In this document: positions 29,484 through 39,413 of the stretch, one piece after another
Numbering within the stretch: the stretch's first letter is position 1
Layout: every line of letters begins with the position of its first letter
NCBI RefSeq assembly: GCF_003382275.1
Contig: NZ_QTJX01000004.1
Location: 1-64,000 of the forward strand
Source: Flagellimonas nanhaiensis
Lineage (GTDB): Bacteria; Bacteroidota; Bacteroidia; Flavobacteriales; Flavobacteriaceae
Length of the DNA: 64,000 nucleotides
Direction of reading: 5' to 3'
Made by a program: the position numbers and the translations under genes
Notes under the pieces: model-generated
Told to the model about the DNA's origin: nothing
Databases searched by the model: none
The model's input: only the letters and a program-made list of their open reading frames with translations

Positions 29484-32000
29484 TTAATGTAGGATGTCTA
29501 GGACTTCTTGTGGCAGCAACACTTTGTCAATGACATGGACAATGCCGTTGCTGGCCTCATTGTCCGCTCCAATTACTTTGGCATCTACATGGGTCTTATC
29601 TCTGATAAAAACTCCATGATTGATAATAGCGAACAGTGATTCTCCTTGAACAGTACCCAGTTCTTGATGGTTGTAAAGATCAGTTGAAGCTACAGCTGCT
29701 CCAGATACTACATGATAGGTGAGTATTTTGGCCAATAACTCTTTTTCGTTGTCGGTATCAAAATCCTCTAGACTATTATATTGCGGTCCCAAGGCATGGA
29801 GCAAATCAGTAAAGGCCTCGTTGGTTGGGGCAAAAACTGTAAAAGGTCCGTCCCCACTCAAAACATCCACTAATCCGGCATCCGCCTGAATTAAAGCATC
29901 TACCAAAAGACTTAAGTCGTCAACGGATTGTGCCAACTGCACAATATTCGGGGTAGGAGGGAACAAAATATCCAATACGGCCTGCGGAAGTAATACTTTG
30001 TTGATTACATGAACCACACCATTGCTTGCTTCTACATCAGGCAGTACAACCTTCGCACTGTCATCGGTAGCATCTTCTATGTATACTTTTCCATCATCGA
30101 GGTCAATACCAATACTTTCACCTTGGAAGGTAGTTATATGTTGTCCATCTGATAGATCAGTAGAGAAAGCAGCTGTACCAGCAACTACATGATAAGTCAA
30201 AACAGAGACCAATAGGTCTAGCTCCTCTGGAGTATCAAAATCGGACAGACTATGGTAATCATCTCCTAAAAGTTCAAGTAAATCCACAAATGCTTCATTG
30301 GTAGGAGCGAATACTGTAAAGGGACCCTCGCCGCTCAAGGTTTCTACAAGACCGGCATTAGCAGTTTGTAGTGCTTGGACCAAAAGGCTTAAATCATCAG
30401 TTTCAACGGCAATTTCAACAATGGTCTTTAGTTGTAGCTTTGCTACAAAATCCAAAGCCACTTGTGGAAGAAGGACTTTATTGATTACATGCACCACTCC
30501 ATTACTGGCTTCAACGTTTGGAATAACAACCGTAGCATTTTGATCGGTAGCATCAATAACATGCACGGTTCCATCTTTTAAGCTGATGCCTAATTCATCT
30601 CCAAATACTGTTGGAATCATTTGACCATCTGAAAGGTCGGTCGAAAAGGCAGCCGTGCCAGCGACTACATGATAGGTCAAAATATCTATCAACAAATCAA
30701 TTTCTTCTTGAGTATCAAAATCTGCCAAACTGTTGTAATCATCTCCCAATACACCCAACAGGTTAACGAACGCTTCATTTGTGGGGGCAAATACTGTAAA
30801 AGGACCTTCACCGCTTAGAGTTTCAACCAGTCCAGCGTTAACGGCGATCAATGCATCTACCAGTAGACTAAGGTCGTCTGTCTCCACAGCGATTTCTACA
30901 ATAGTTTTTAACTGTAATTGAGCGACAAAATCCAAAGCCGCTTGTGGCAACAGAACTTTATCTATGGTATGGGCCACCCCATTTGACGCCAAAATATCTG
31001 TACCGGTGATATTGGCATTAACATCGGATGCATCTCCAACAACAAAAGTGTCGTCGTTTTCAATAATTGAAATCTTGTTCCCTGAAAAAGCCGTTTCTAC
31101 CTCTGCGGCTTCTAAATCCTCTTCCAAAACTTGGGCAGGCACAACATGGTATAACAAGATGTTTCGTAGAAGGTCAATTTCCTCCTCAGTATCAAAATCG
31201 TCCAAAGAAGTGTAGTCATCTCCCAATACTTCCAATAGAGCTACGAAAGCATCATCTGTTGGGGCAAATACGGTAAACGGCCCGTCGCCATTTAGTGTTT
31301 CAACAAGTTCAGCTTTGATCACTGCAGCTTCCAATAGTGAAAGTGCCTCGGTGTCAACAACAATTTCTACCAAGGTTTTTGATTCCTCTTCCTCTTCTTC
31401 GGAACCGTTGAGGGCGTCCAAAATCTGTTGCGGTAAAAGTACTTTGTTGATTACGTGTACAATTCCATTTGAAGCACTTACATCAGGTAGGATAACCTCG
31501 GCATCCGTGTCGGTTGCATCAGAAATAAATACACCTTCGTCCAGGTTTACTTCAACATCTTCTCCTTGAACAGTTGTAATCATTTGACCGTCGCTCAGGT
31601 CGGTTGAAGCTGCAGCTATTCCCGCTACAACATGGTATTGAAGAATGGTGGCCAATAGGGCTCTTTCTTCTTCTAAGTCAAAGTCTTCTAAAGAGTCAAA
31701 ACCGTCCAAGTTCTGTAACAACTCTGTAAATGCATCGTTAGTGGGAGCGAAAACAGTAAAGGGCCCATCACCACTCAAAGTTCCGACTAGATCGGAATCA
31801 TCATTTTCATCGGCTTTGATCAATGCGGCAACCAAGGAGCTCAGGGCCTCAGTGTTTTGGGCCGTCACAACGATGTTGCTCTCCAATTCTCCTCCCTGTG
31901 CCAGGGCTTCGGTATCGTCTTCCTGATCACAGGAAGAAAGGATAAATACTGCACTTAATAGCAGCAATAAATACGTTTTAATTTGTAGTGCTTTTTTCAT
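29484..32000 (-). CDS. Lipoprotein with five fasciclin domains
   Basis: An 838-aa secreted lipoprotein (signal ends FILSSC, lipid cysteine at residue 24) made of five FAS1 modules, each with PFTVFAPT(N/D)xAF, a YHVV segment and an ASNGxVHxIxKVLLPQ end (roughly 44-195, 208-352, 363-508, 515-660, 690-837). Modules 3 and 4 are nearly identical over long runs, including TIVEIAVETDDLSLLV and ETLSGEGPFTVFAPTNEAF, so they look recently duplicated. FAS1 domains mediate cell-surface or matrix adhesion. The protein is very acidic. It follows the second fasciclin gene on the same strand. Confidence 0.93.
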   Translation of the reverse strand: MKKALQIKTYLLLLLSAVFILSSCDQEDDTEALAQGGELESNIVVTAQNTEALSSLVAALIKADENDDSDLVGTLSGDGPFTVFAPTNDAFTELLQNLDGFDSLEDFDLEEERALLATILQYHVVAGIAAASTDLSDGQMITTVQGEDVEVNLDEGVFISDATDTDAEVILPDVSASNGIVHVINKVLLPQQILDALNGSEEEEEESKTLVEIVVDTEALSLLEAAVIKAELVETLNGDGPFTVFAPTDDAFVALLEVLGDDYTSLDDFDTEEEIDLLRNILLYHVVPAQVLEEDLEAAEVETAFSGNKISIIENDDTFVVGDASDVNANITGTDILASNGVAHTIDKVLLPQAALDFVAQLQLKTIVEIAVETDDLSLLVDALIAVNAGLVETLSGEGPFTVFAPTNEAFVNLLGVLGDDYNSLADFDTQEEIDLLIDILTYHVVAGTAAFSTDLSDGQMIPTVFGDELGISLKDGTVHVIDATDQNATVVIPNVEASNGVVHVINKVLLPQVALDFVAKLQLKTIVEIAVETDDLSLLVQALQTANAGLVETLSGEGPFTVFAPTNEAFVDLLELLGDDYHSLSDFDTPEELDLLVSVLTYHVVAGTAAFSTDLSDGQHITTFQGESIGIDLDDGKVYIEDATDDSAKVVLPDVEASNGVVHVINKVLLPQAVLDILFPPTPNIVQLAQSVDDLSLLVDALIQADAGLVDVLSGDGPFTVFAPTNEAFTDLLHALGPQYNSLEDFDTDNEKELLAKILTYHVVSGAAVASTDLYNHQELGTVQGESLFAIINHGVFIRDKTHVDAKVIGADNEASNGIVHVIDKVLLPQEVLDILH

Positions 32001-32033
32001 TTCATACGTGTTTTTGGTTAAAAAAGTGAGGTG

Positions 32034-32063
32034 AAAAGGTGGGTCGGGGGATACCCACCTTTT
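32034..32063 (-). terminator. Hairpin between the fasciclin genes
   Basis: An 11-bp perfect stem (AAAAGGTGGGT with ACCCACCTTTT) around an 8-base G-rich loop, directly after the stop of the upstream fasciclin gene. It has no separate T tract beyond the stem, so it may reduce read-through or stabilise the upstream transcript without fully ending it. No TAnnTTTG box was seen before the downstream gene. Confidence 0.6.
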
Positions 32064-32068
32064 AATTC

Positions 32069-33955
32069 TTAATTGTTGGTGTCTGGCAATAAAACGGCGT
32101 CCAGTACATGAATAACACCATTGGCAGCCTGTAAATCCACCACGTCTATACCAATGCCAGTATTGCCTGCCCCATCGGTAACATCAGCAATATTGCCATC
32201 TGTACCGGGTAGGGTAATAGTGAAGGTGTCTCCTTCCAAAGTAGCCGGAGTAACTGTATTGCCATCTGGAGTTAAATCACCAGATCTAATGTTGGCTCCA
32301 GAGATTACATGATGCTGCAAAACGCTAGTGAGTAGTGCAGAATCTATGTCACTTGGAGAATTCCACATGCTATTGCTATCCAACAATGCTTGGAAAGCAT
32401 CGTTAGTGGGAGCAAATATTGTAAAAGGACCACCTGTCAATAAGGTTAATATAAAATCGGGTTGACCATCAGTTGTGAGAGAAGCTTCAAGAGAATCAAA
32501 TGTAGGATCAGCTGCTACAAAATCGACCACGTTAGGTAGGTCAATTACTGTTTCTACGGCATGGATCACACCATTTGTTGCAACAATATCTGCGATAACT
32601 ACATCGCTTATCCCATTTAAGGTAACCCCATCATCAGTATTGATGTAGAGGCTGTAGTTTGCACCAGGCTCAAATTCTGCGGCAGTGTTCACATAGGAGT
32701 TGCTTAGACCAGATGAAAAAGCCGATGTCCCAACAACCACATGGTTAGAAAGTACTGTATTGATGTCATTGGAGTTAGGGTTTGTAAATGCATCAAATGC
32801 AGTATTGACCGGAGCAAAGACTGTAAAATCTTCTTCTTCATTTGAAAGAAGGTCGGTAAAAGTAGTATTGCCGCCATCTGTTAAGGCTGCTACTAGTGAG
32901 GAAAGGTTTGGATTGGCAACGGCATGATCGACAATGTTCGGTAAATCGATTACGGCATTCACTATGTGAATTACCCCATTCAACGCTTTTACATCCGGAG
33001 TTGATACTGTAGAAACTCCATTGAAAGTAACCCCATCAGAAGTATCGAAGAAAATACTCAGGTTTTCGTCTCCAGCTCCAGTAGCGAGCGTACTTTCGTA
33101 ACCAGAACCTAAGTTTGTAAGGTCAGCAGCCATAAATGAACCGCTCAAAACATGATTTAATAATACGTTGGTAAGAACATCAACGGGAATATCTTCTAAG
33201 GCAGCTCCGTCCAAGAAGTTTTCAAAGGCTTCATCCGTTGGAGCAAGAACAGTAAACGGTCCATCTCCCCGAAGTACGGTAGGAAGATCACCATCGGCTG
33301 CAACTAGGGCAGCTACCAAATTTTCCAGGTTTTCGTTTCCTATGGCCACATCCGTAATGGGTACCAAAATAATATCTGCCAACTGGTCTAAAATTGTTTG
33401 AGGCAACAAGACCTTATTTATAATATGAACCACTCCATTGGAGGTTTGTATGTCGGCTGTAGTCACATTGGCCGCTGAGTCGGTTGCGTCACCTATAGAA
33501 ACACCTCCCTCGGTAGAGACTTCCAAAGTGGCCCCTTGTAGAGTGGTCAAGGTTTGTCCATTTGATAAATCCGAGCTTTGTGCTGCAGTTCCCACTATAA
33601 CATGATAAGTTAAGATAGTGGCCAAAAGGTTCTGTAGCTCTTGGGAGTTGAAATCATCTAAGGAATCAAAACCATCCAATTGGGCCAATAGGTCAGAAAA
33701 AGCAGCATTGGTAGGCGCAAAAACCGTAAAAGGGCCATCTCCGCTTAAAGCACTAATCAAATCATTGTCGGCGCTTTCATCAGCTTTTTGAAGTGCACTT
33801 ACCAAGCTGCTGAGGTCTGCTGTTGCTTGCGCAGTTTCAACTATAGTACTGTCATTTTCAGGTGTTGGTGATTCATTGTCGTCATCCGAACAGGATGTTA
33901 GGGTCAGTGTAAAGAGAAGTAGTGTTAATCCAGTGAAATTAATTAGTGCTTTCAT
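32069..33955 (-). CDS. Lipoprotein with four fasciclin domains
   Basis: A 628-aa lipoprotein (signal ends LTLTSC) with four FAS1 modules, marked by PFTVFAPTNAAF, PFTVLAPTDEAF, DFTVFAPVNTAF and PFTIFAPTNDAF, each closed by a TSNGVVHIIN or ATNGVIHAVE segment. The modules are more diverged from one another than in the neighbour, so the protein looks older or under less recent duplication. An adhesion or matrix role on the cell surface is inferred from the family. The AT-rich region upstream contains TATCTTTA (33991-33998, minus strand), one base from the -7 consensus. Confidence 0.93.
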   Translation of the reverse strand: MKALINFTGLTLLLFTLTLTSCSDDDNESPTPENDSTIVETAQATADLSSLVSALQKADESADNDLISALSGDGPFTVFAPTNAAFSDLLAQLDGFDSLDDFNSQELQNLLATILTYHVIVGTAAQSSDLSNGQTLTTLQGATLEVSTEGGVSIGDATDSAANVTTADIQTSNGVVHIINKVLLPQTILDQLADIILVPITDVAIGNENLENLVAALVAADGDLPTVLRGDGPFTVLAPTDEAFENFLDGAALEDIPVDVLTNVLLNHVLSGSFMAADLTNLGSGYESTLATGAGDENLSIFFDTSDGVTFNGVSTVSTPDVKALNGVIHIVNAVIDLPNIVDHAVANPNLSSLVAALTDGGNTTFTDLLSNEEEDFTVFAPVNTAFDAFTNPNSNDINTVLSNHVVVGTSAFSSGLSNSYVNTAAEFEPGANYSLYINTDDGVTLNGISDVVIADIVATNGVIHAVETVIDLPNVVDFVAADPTFDSLEASLTTDGQPDFILTLLTGGPFTIFAPTNDAFQALLDSNSMWNSPSDIDSALLTSVLQHHVISGANIRSGDLTPDGNTVTPATLEGDTFTITLPGTDGNIADVTDGAGNTGIGIDVVDLQAANGVIHVLDAVLLPDTNN

Positions 33956-34164
33956 GAGATTGTTTTAAGATTTATTATTGTTTAACTTGTTAAAGATATA
34001 GTTAAACAAAAATGGTTGCGTTTTGTTTGATATTTTTTATAAAAAGTTTAACAAAACTTAATTATGTACTAATGTTGTGTTAGAATTACAGAAAGTATGG
34101 TTTGATCAATTTTTGACTTATCAAACTCAAAATATTGTTTATGAGGTGATTAAAAGCTGAGTGC

Positions 34165-34191
34165 TAACTTTGAATACCCTATTATAGGGTA
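34165..34191 (+). promoter_or_regulatory. Orphan -7 box with operator-like palindrome
   Basis: TAACTTTG (34165-34172) matches TAnnTTTG. Directly after it, TACCCTA-TTA-TAGGGTA (34175-34191) forms a perfect inverted repeat over the expected transcription start. No -33 TTTG at proper spacing and no gene until mnmA, 214 bases on. Confidence 0.35.
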
Positions 34192-34378
34192 AGGACCATC
34201 TTAACTACATTAACGTTTATCATTTTTGACAACATTTTATCTGATATGATTTTGTTTATTTTTTATATATAAAAATTAATCGAAATGTAATTTTAGTGAA
34301 ATTCAATGTAACGGATATTGATTGTCTTTGAGCGGCTTGGAGAGTAAACCATTTTGCCATCAATGATTACCAATTTTG

Positions 34379-34386
34379 TACTTTTG
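34379..34386 (+). promoter_or_regulatory. mnmA -7 promoter box
   Basis: TACTTTTG preceded by TTTG at 34353-34356 with a 22-base spacer. The mnmA ATG is 18 bases downstream. Confidence 0.65.
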
Positions 34387-34404
34387 CAGCTTTAAGAGGA
34401 AGAG

Positions 34405-35595
34405 ATGAAAAAGGTAGTTGTAGGACTTTCTGGAGGAGTAGATTCCAGTGTAACGGCACACCTGCTCAAAGAACAGGGTTACGAGGTCATAGGGCTGTTT
34501 ATGAAGAATTGGCATGATGACACGGTAATCATTTCTGAAGAATGTCCATGGCTTGAGGATAGTAATGATGCCTTGATTGTGGCTGAAAAATTGGGAATCC
34601 CTTTTCAAACGGTTGATTTGAGCGCCGAATATAAGGAGCGCATTGTGGATTATATGTTCAGTGAATATGAGAAGGGAAGAACTCCAAACCCGGATGTTTT
34701 GTGCAATCGGGAAATAAAGTTTGATGTTTTCCTGAAAATTGCACTACAACTCGGCGCAGATTATGTGGCCACCGGGCATTATTGCAGAAAAGGTATCATC
34801 AAAAATGATGATGGCACTGAAACCTATCAACTTTTGGCCGGGAAGGATAACAATAAAGATCAATCCTATTTCCTATGTCAATTATCACAGGAGCAATTGG
34901 CAAAAACGTTGTTCCCAATTGGTGAGCTTACCAAACCAGAGGTTAGGAAAATAGCTGCGGAAAACGATTTGATCACAGCAGATAAAAAAGATTCACAAGG
35001 GCTGTGCTTTGTGGGCAAAGTACATCTACCTGAGTTTCTACAACAAAAATTAAAGCCCAAAAAAGGAATTATTGTTGAAGTCCCAAGTGATGCCTCCCAA
35101 TTTTCAGTTCAAGCTCCAGAGTTTTCTAACAAGCGAGAAGAACTTAAGTTTTTGGCGGAGAAACGCGCCTATGCTCAAAATGATGGAAAAGTGGTCGGAG
35201 AGCACCAGGGAGCACACTATTTTACTATTGGGCAACGAAAGGGGCTTAATGTTGGCGGTACCAAAGAACCATTGTTTGTGATTGATACAGATGTGGACAA
35301 CAATATTATATACACTGGTCAAGGTAAGATGCATCCGGGGCTGTACAGGCATACACTTTTTGTAAAAGAAGACGAACTGCACTGGGTTCGACCTGATTTG
35401 GCCTTGGAGGTAGATGAAAGCATGAAGGTGATGGCCCGGATAAGATATAGACAACCTCTTCAAAAAGCCACTTTGTACAAAATTGAAAATGGACTCTATG
35501 TCGATTTCGATGAAAAACAATCAGCAATAACAGAGGGGCAGTTTGTAGCTTGGTACCTGGATGATGAACTCGTTGGCTCTGGGGTAATATCTTAA
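34405..35595 (+). CDS. mnmA: tRNA 2-thiouridine synthase MnmA
   Basis: Thiolates U34 of Lys, Glu and Gln tRNAs. The PP-loop is GLSGGVDSS (7-15). The catalytic cysteines are C100 in NPDVLC and C201 in GLCFVG, with the central tRNA-binding domain and C-terminal beta-barrel ([15 protein letters not shown]). At 396 aa it is slightly longer than E. coli MnmA, due to extra residues around 205-255 ([16 protein letters not shown] and beyond), which is usual in Bacteroidota. The downstream gene starts two bases after the stop, so the two are co-transcribed. Confidence 0.95.
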   Translation: MKKVVVGLSGGVDSSVTAHLLKEQGYEVIGLFMKNWHDDTVIISEECPWLEDSNDALIVAEKLGIPFQTVDLSAEYKERIVDYMFSEYEKGRTPNPDVLCNREIKFDVFLKIALQLGADYVATGHYCRKGIIKNDDGTETYQLLAGKDNNKDQSYFLCQLSQEQLAKTLFPIGELTKPEVRKIAAENDLITADKKDSQGLCFVGKVHLPEFLQQKLKPKKGIIVEVPSDASQFSVQAPEFSNKREELKFLAEKRAYAQNDGKVVGEHQGAHYFTIGQRKGLNVGGTKEPLFVIDTDVDNNIIYTGQGKMHPGLYRHTLFVKEDELHWVRPDLALEVDESMKVMARIRYRQPLQKATLYKIENGLYVDFDEKQSAITEGQFVAWYLDDELVGSGVIS

Positions 35596-35596
35596 T

Positions 35597-36541
35597 ATGG
35601 CAGAAAACAAGATTACGCAGCTTTTCGGTATCCAATTTCCTATTGTACAAGGAGGCATGATTTGGGCAAGTGGTTGGAGGTTGGCCTCCGCCGTGTCCAA
35701 TGCCGGAGGATTGGGGTTATTGGGAGCAGGAAGCATGTATCCCGATGTGCTCAAAGAACATATTCAAAAATGCCAAAAAGCTACCGACAAACCTTTCGGG
35801 GTAAATGTGCCCATGCTGTATCCTCAAATTGATGAGTTGATGCAGATTATTGTGGATTCGGGAGTAAAAATAGTTTTCACCTCTGCAGGAAACCCAAAGA
35901 CCTGGACGAGCTTTTTAAAAGAACATGGGGTTACCGTTGTACATGTGGTCAGTAGCATCAAATTTGCCCTTAAAGCCCAAGAAGCTGGGGTAGATGCCAT
36001 AGTCGCAGAAGGTTTTGAAGCTGGAGGTCATAATGGAAGGGACGAAACCACAACGATGGTACTTATTCCCTCGGTCAAAGAGAAAATTCAGATTCCGTTG
36101 ATAGCCGCAGGAGGTATTGCTACTGGAAAAGCCATGTTGGCCGCGATGGTACTAGGAGCAGACGGAGTGCAGGTAGGAAGCAGGTTTGTTGCTAGTGAGG
36201 AAGCATCATCCCATATGCTTTTCAAGGAAATGGTGGTAAAAGCCCAGGAAGGGGACACCCTGTTGACCTTAAAGGAACTTGCTCCAGTAAGAATGCTAAA
36301 AAATAAGTTTTTTATGGATGTGCAAGAAGCTTATGCCAATGGAGCATCCGTTGAAGAATTAAAAGAGTTGCTTGGAAGAGCAAGGGCAAAAAAAGGTATG
36401 TTTGAAGGTGATTTGAATGAAGGTGAACTTGAAATAGGGCAGGTATCGGGCTTGATCAACGACATTAAACCTGCAGGTCAAATAGTTGAGGATTTGATGG
36501 CGGAATTTAAAAGAGCAAAAACGGAAGTGCAAGACTTTTAG
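35597..36541 (+). CDS. Nitronate monooxygenase-like FMN protein
   Basis: TIM-barrel FMN enzyme of the 2-nitropropane dioxygenase family (314 aa). Motifs are PIVQGGMIWAS (N-terminal FMN contact), VVSSIKFALKAQEAGVDAIVAEGFEAGGHNG, AAGGIATGKAM (phosphate binding) and LGADGVQVGSRF. Members oxidise alkyl nitronates or act as enoyl-ACP reductases (FabK); without fatty-acid genes nearby the first is more likely. It has two bases of spacing from mnmA. Confidence 0.86.
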   Translation: MAENKITQLFGIQFPIVQGGMIWASGWRLASAVSNAGGLGLLGAGSMYPDVLKEHIQKCQKATDKPFGVNVPMLYPQIDELMQIIVDSGVKIVFTSAGNPKTWTSFLKEHGVTVVHVVSSIKFALKAQEAGVDAIVAEGFEAGGHNGRDETTTMVLIPSVKEKIQIPLIAAGGIATGKAMLAAMVLGADGVQVGSRFVASEEASSHMLFKEMVVKAQEGDTLLTLKELAPVRMLKNKFFMDVQEAYANGASVEELKELLGRARAKKGMFEGDLNEGELEIGQVSGLINDIKPAGQIVEDLMAEFKRAKTEVQDF

Positions 36542-36588
36542 GGAATTAAGCCCATAAATCACTAACTTTTTATACATTTACCCCGCGC

Positions 36589-37059
36589 ATGAGAACACTA
36601 ATCCCCACATTGGTCCTTTTTATGCTTGCTTCATATTGCCATGGTCAGGTGGAGCGAGATAAAGCACTTCATTTTCTAGGCGGAAACTTATTTGGTCTTG
36701 CCGGAGCAGGAATTGCAAAGCAAATGTCCGATGGAAATCGGTTATGGACCTTTGTAGGTTCAGTTGCCGGAAGCACCCTTATTGGTGTTGCAAAGGAAGC
36801 CGTGGATTCCGGACAAAGAGATAATGGCTGGGATAATGATGATTTAGCAGCCACGGTATTGGGAGGTGTGACTGTAGGCGTTACTATCGAACTTTTTTCC
36901 AAAAAGAACAATAAAAAAAGACTCAGAGGAAGCTATACAAAAAGGCAGACAAAGCGTAACAAAATTGACCAGTACGAAGAATACACTGTGCTGAAGCTAA
37001 ATGGTGACCAACCCCCGTCATTGATTTCTCTGGGACTTTCCCCACAAATTTTTCAATAA
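36589..37059 (+). CDS. YfiM-like small exported protein
   Basis: A 156-aa protein with a signal peptide (ends SYCHGQ). The core DKALHFLGGNLFGLAGAGIAK, then GSVAGSTLIGVAKEAVDSGQ and DNDDLAATVLGGVTVG, resembles YfiM/DUF2279-type proteins, in which HF, KE and D residues are conserved in short membrane-embedded helices. A basic tail (KKNNKKR) follows. Function unknown. TACATTTA (36573-36580) is a one-off -7 box just before the start. The stop is seven bases from the convergent DUF58 gene. Confidence 0.65.
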   Translation: MRTLIPTLVLFMLASYCHGQVERDKALHFLGGNLFGLAGAGIAKQMSDGNRLWTFVGSVAGSTLIGVAKEAVDSGQRDNGWDNDDLAATVLGGVTVGVTIELFSKKNNKKRLRGSYTKRQTKRNKIDQYEEYTVLKLNGDQPPSLISLGLSPQIFQ

Positions 37060-37066
37060 CTGTTTT

Positions 37067-38401
37067 TTAGATTAGCCCTCGGGCCTTGATTTCCAAATAC
37101 TTGTTTATGGTATTGATGGTCAGGTTTTCAGGTTTGGTCAAAATGGTTTGTATGCCATGCTTGCGCAGTTCATTGACAATGAGTTTTTTCTCATAAATGA
37201 ATTTTTCCGCGATGGTCTGCTCAAAAATCTCCCGTACCGTTCCCGACTTTTTATCTGCAAACTTGAGAAGTTCTGTATTCTCAAAAAATATGACCACCAA
37301 TAAATGTTGTTTGGCCATCGCTACCAAATAAGGGAGTTGCCTGTGCAAGGCATCCATGGTCTCAAAATTGGTATAGAGAAGAAGGAGGCTGCGCTGGTTC
37401 AAACTACGTTTTACATCAATATAAAGTCTGCTAAAATCACTCTCAACAAAGTTGGTTTCCATGTTGTAAAGTGTTTCCAGTATCAGATTCATCTGTGAAC
37501 TACGACGTTCGGCAACCACTCTGTTTTCAATCTTATCGCTAAAAGAAAACATCCCGGCCTTATCCTGTTTTTTCAGGGCGATGTTGCTGATGACCAATGT
37601 GGCGTTGATGGCATAATCCAATAAACTAAGCTCGTTGAAAGGCATTTTCATGACCCTTCCCTTGTCGATTACTGAATAAATAGGTTGTGATTTTTCATCC
37701 TGGAACTGGTTCACCATCAATTGCCCCCGTTTTGCCGTGGCTTTCCAATTAATGTTTCTAATATCATCACCAAGAACGTAGTCTTTGATCTGTTCAAACT
37801 CCATGGTATGGCCTATTCGCCTTATTTTTTTTAGGCCGTATTCGTGTAGTCTGCTGGTAAAAGCGATAAGGTCGTATTTCTGAAGCTGTAAAAAAGAAGG
37901 ATAAACCGGGACTTCCTGAGCTTCATCAAAAGTGTATTTTCTAGAGAGAAAACCTATAGGTGAACTGGCAAATAGGTTTAAGCTTCCAAAGGAATACACT
38001 CCACGTTCGGTAGGCCTTAGCTGGTATCCATATTTTTTGGCACCACCACTGGCTATTTTGCTGGTCATACCAAAATCCCTTTTTTGAAATTGAAAAGGAA
38101 TCTCATCGATGACCTTAACGGTGGCCGTAAAAAGATATGTGTTTGAGATCTGTAACTGAATAGGATTTTCATCCCCGTTGGATAGCTTATCGGGCAATGT
38201 TCGTTTTCCTTGGATTTGCCCTTTGGAGGCAAATAACAACAAAACATCAACGATTAAAATCAGTAGAAAAACAAAAAACAAAACCTTAAAAGCTCCATAA
38301 AGGCTTGGAATCATATAGGAAAGCAAAAATCCTACAATGATTACTGTCAGAGCTATAAAAAGCCGCTTCTGAAGGTATATGGGCCTAAAAAGTTTCTTCA
38401 C
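37067..38401 (-). CDS. DUF58 domain protein
   Basis: A 444-aa protein with two N-terminal membrane segments (about 11-50), a beta-rich extracytoplasmic part, then the DUF58 signature (EFEQIKDYVLGDDIRNINWKA, about 202-222) and a von Willebrand A-like fold. The MIDAS-type position reads VIDKGRVM, lacking the serines of a classical DxSxS site. The C-terminal part contains LLLYTNFET and LVVIFFENTELL strands. DUF58 proteins work with MoxR ATPases; the gene follows moxR by nine bases and ends the operon. Confidence 0.88.
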   Translation of the reverse strand: MKKLFRPIYLQKRLFIALTVIIVGFLLSYMIPSLYGAFKVLFFVFLLILIVDVLLLFASKGQIQGKRTLPDKLSNGDENPIQLQISNTYLFTATVKVIDEIPFQFQKRDFGMTSKIASGGAKKYGYQLRPTERGVYSFGSLNLFASSPIGFLSRKYTFDEAQEVPVYPSFLQLQKYDLIAFTSRLHEYGLKKIRRIGHTMEFEQIKDYVLGDDIRNINWKATAKRGQLMVNQFQDEKSQPIYSVIDKGRVMKMPFNELSLLDYAINATLVISNIALKKQDKAGMFSFSDKIENRVVAERRSSQMNLILETLYNMETNFVESDFSRLYIDVKRSLNQRSLLLLYTNFETMDALHRQLPYLVAMAKQHLLVVIFFENTELLKFADKKSGTVREIFEQTIAEKFIYEKKLIVNELRKHGIQTILTKPENLTINTINKYLEIKARGLI

Positions 38402-38410
38402 AAGTTGTGT

Positions 38411-39409
38411 CTATCTTGGTATTTCAATGCTGTCCACGATCTGTTTCACCACTTGATGGGCCGTTAGCCCTTCCATCTCACGTTCAGGAGTCAACATGAT
38501 ACGGTGTCCCAAAACCGGAATTGCCACCTTTTTAATATCGTCGGGGATAATAAAATCTCGCCCGTTAATAGCAGCCAACGCCTTCGACGCATCCATAATA
38601 GCAATGGAAGCCCTTGGAGAGGCCCCTAGGTAAAGATTGGCATTGGTTCTGGTATTGTCCACAATGGAAGCAATATATTTGAGTAGATTTTTCTCTACTA
38701 TAATTTCCTTGATGGTTCTTTGGTACTCCGCAATCTGTTTGGCTGTAAGAAGGGTGTTCACCAAATCTTCCTCTATTTGGTCTTTTTGTTCGTGCTTGCT
38801 TTCCAATATTTTGATTTCTTCCTCAAGGGATGGATATTCCACATTGATCTTAAAAAGAAAACGGTCCAATTGGGCCTCGGGCAATCTATAGGTTCCCTCT
38901 TGTTCAATAGGGTTTTGGGTGGCAAATACCAAAAAAGGAGGTTCCATGGGATATTCTGTGCCATCCATAGTGATTTGCCTTTCGGCCATGGCCTCAAAAA
39001 GGGCGGCCTGTGTTTTTGCCGGAGCCCGGTTGATTTCATCAATTAGAATGATATTGGAGAAAAGCGGCCCTTTTTTAAATTCAAACTCGGAAGTTTTTAC
39101 ATTAAAAATCGACGTGCCTAAAATATCGCTGGGCATCAGGTCCGGGGTAAATTGAATACGGCTGAAATCTACATTCATGGTCTTTGCCAGTAACTTAGCG
39201 GTAACCGTTTTGGCAACTCCGGGAACTCCTTCAATTAGGGAATGTCCGTTGGCCAAAATTGAAATGATCAACAGTTCGATCATATCATGTTGACCAATAA
39301 TCACTCTTCCCAATTCGGATTTAATTTTGGAAACGGCTTCTTGTAACTGGGTAAGATCCACTCTGGAGCTAAATTGTAGTGAATCGTCTTGTAGTTCTTG
39401 TTCTTCCAT
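38411..39409 (-). CDS. MoxR family AAA+ ATPase
   Basis: A 332-aa AAA+ ATPase of the MoxR type, thought to act as a chaperone assembling or activating protein complexes with VWA or DUF58 partners. Walker A is EGVPGVAKTVTAK (about 60-72), Walker B LIDEINRAP (about 122-130), followed by the MoxR block FATQNPIEQEGTYRLPEAQLDRF (sensor 1 and arginine finger). The C-terminal lid has LGASPRAS. It starts four bases downstream of the DUF4350 stop and sits in a six-gene membrane operon. Confidence 0.92.
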   Translation of the reverse strand: MEEQELQDDSLQFSSRVDLTQLQEAVSKIKSELGRVIIGQHDMIELLIISILANGHSLIEGVPGVAKTVTAKLLAKTMNVDFSRIQFTPDLMPSDILGTSIFNVKTSEFEFKKGPLFSNIILIDEINRAPAKTQAALFEAMAERQITMDGTEYPMEPPFLVFATQNPIEQEGTYRLPEAQLDRFLFKINVEYPSLEEEIKILESKHEQKDQIEEDLVNTLLTAKQIAEYQRTIKEIIVEKNLLKYIASIVDNTRTNANLYLGASPRASIAIMDASKALAAINGRDFIIPDDIKKVAIPVLGHRIMLTPEREMEGLTAHQVVKQIVDSIEIPR

Positions 39410-39413
39410 GTAT

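Larger units (their letters stand above)
33956..34404. other. Long AT-rich divergent intergenic region
   Basis: About 450 bases without a credible gene between the fasciclin and mnmA genes. It holds the likely promoters of both, an additional TAACTTTG box with a palindrome at 34165-34191, and a 7-bp inverted repeat (GTTTGAT at 34100, ATCAAAC at 34120). No ORF with family features was seen on either strand. Confidence 0.7.

Noticed and set aside
30298..31926. Serine- and threonine-rich plus-strand frames
   Set aside because: These are shadows of the acidic fasciclin repeats read backwards.
29484..33955. CRISPR-like or simple DNA repeat array
   Set aside because: The repetition comes from fasciclin protein modules of about 145 residues; no short direct repeats with even spacers exist.
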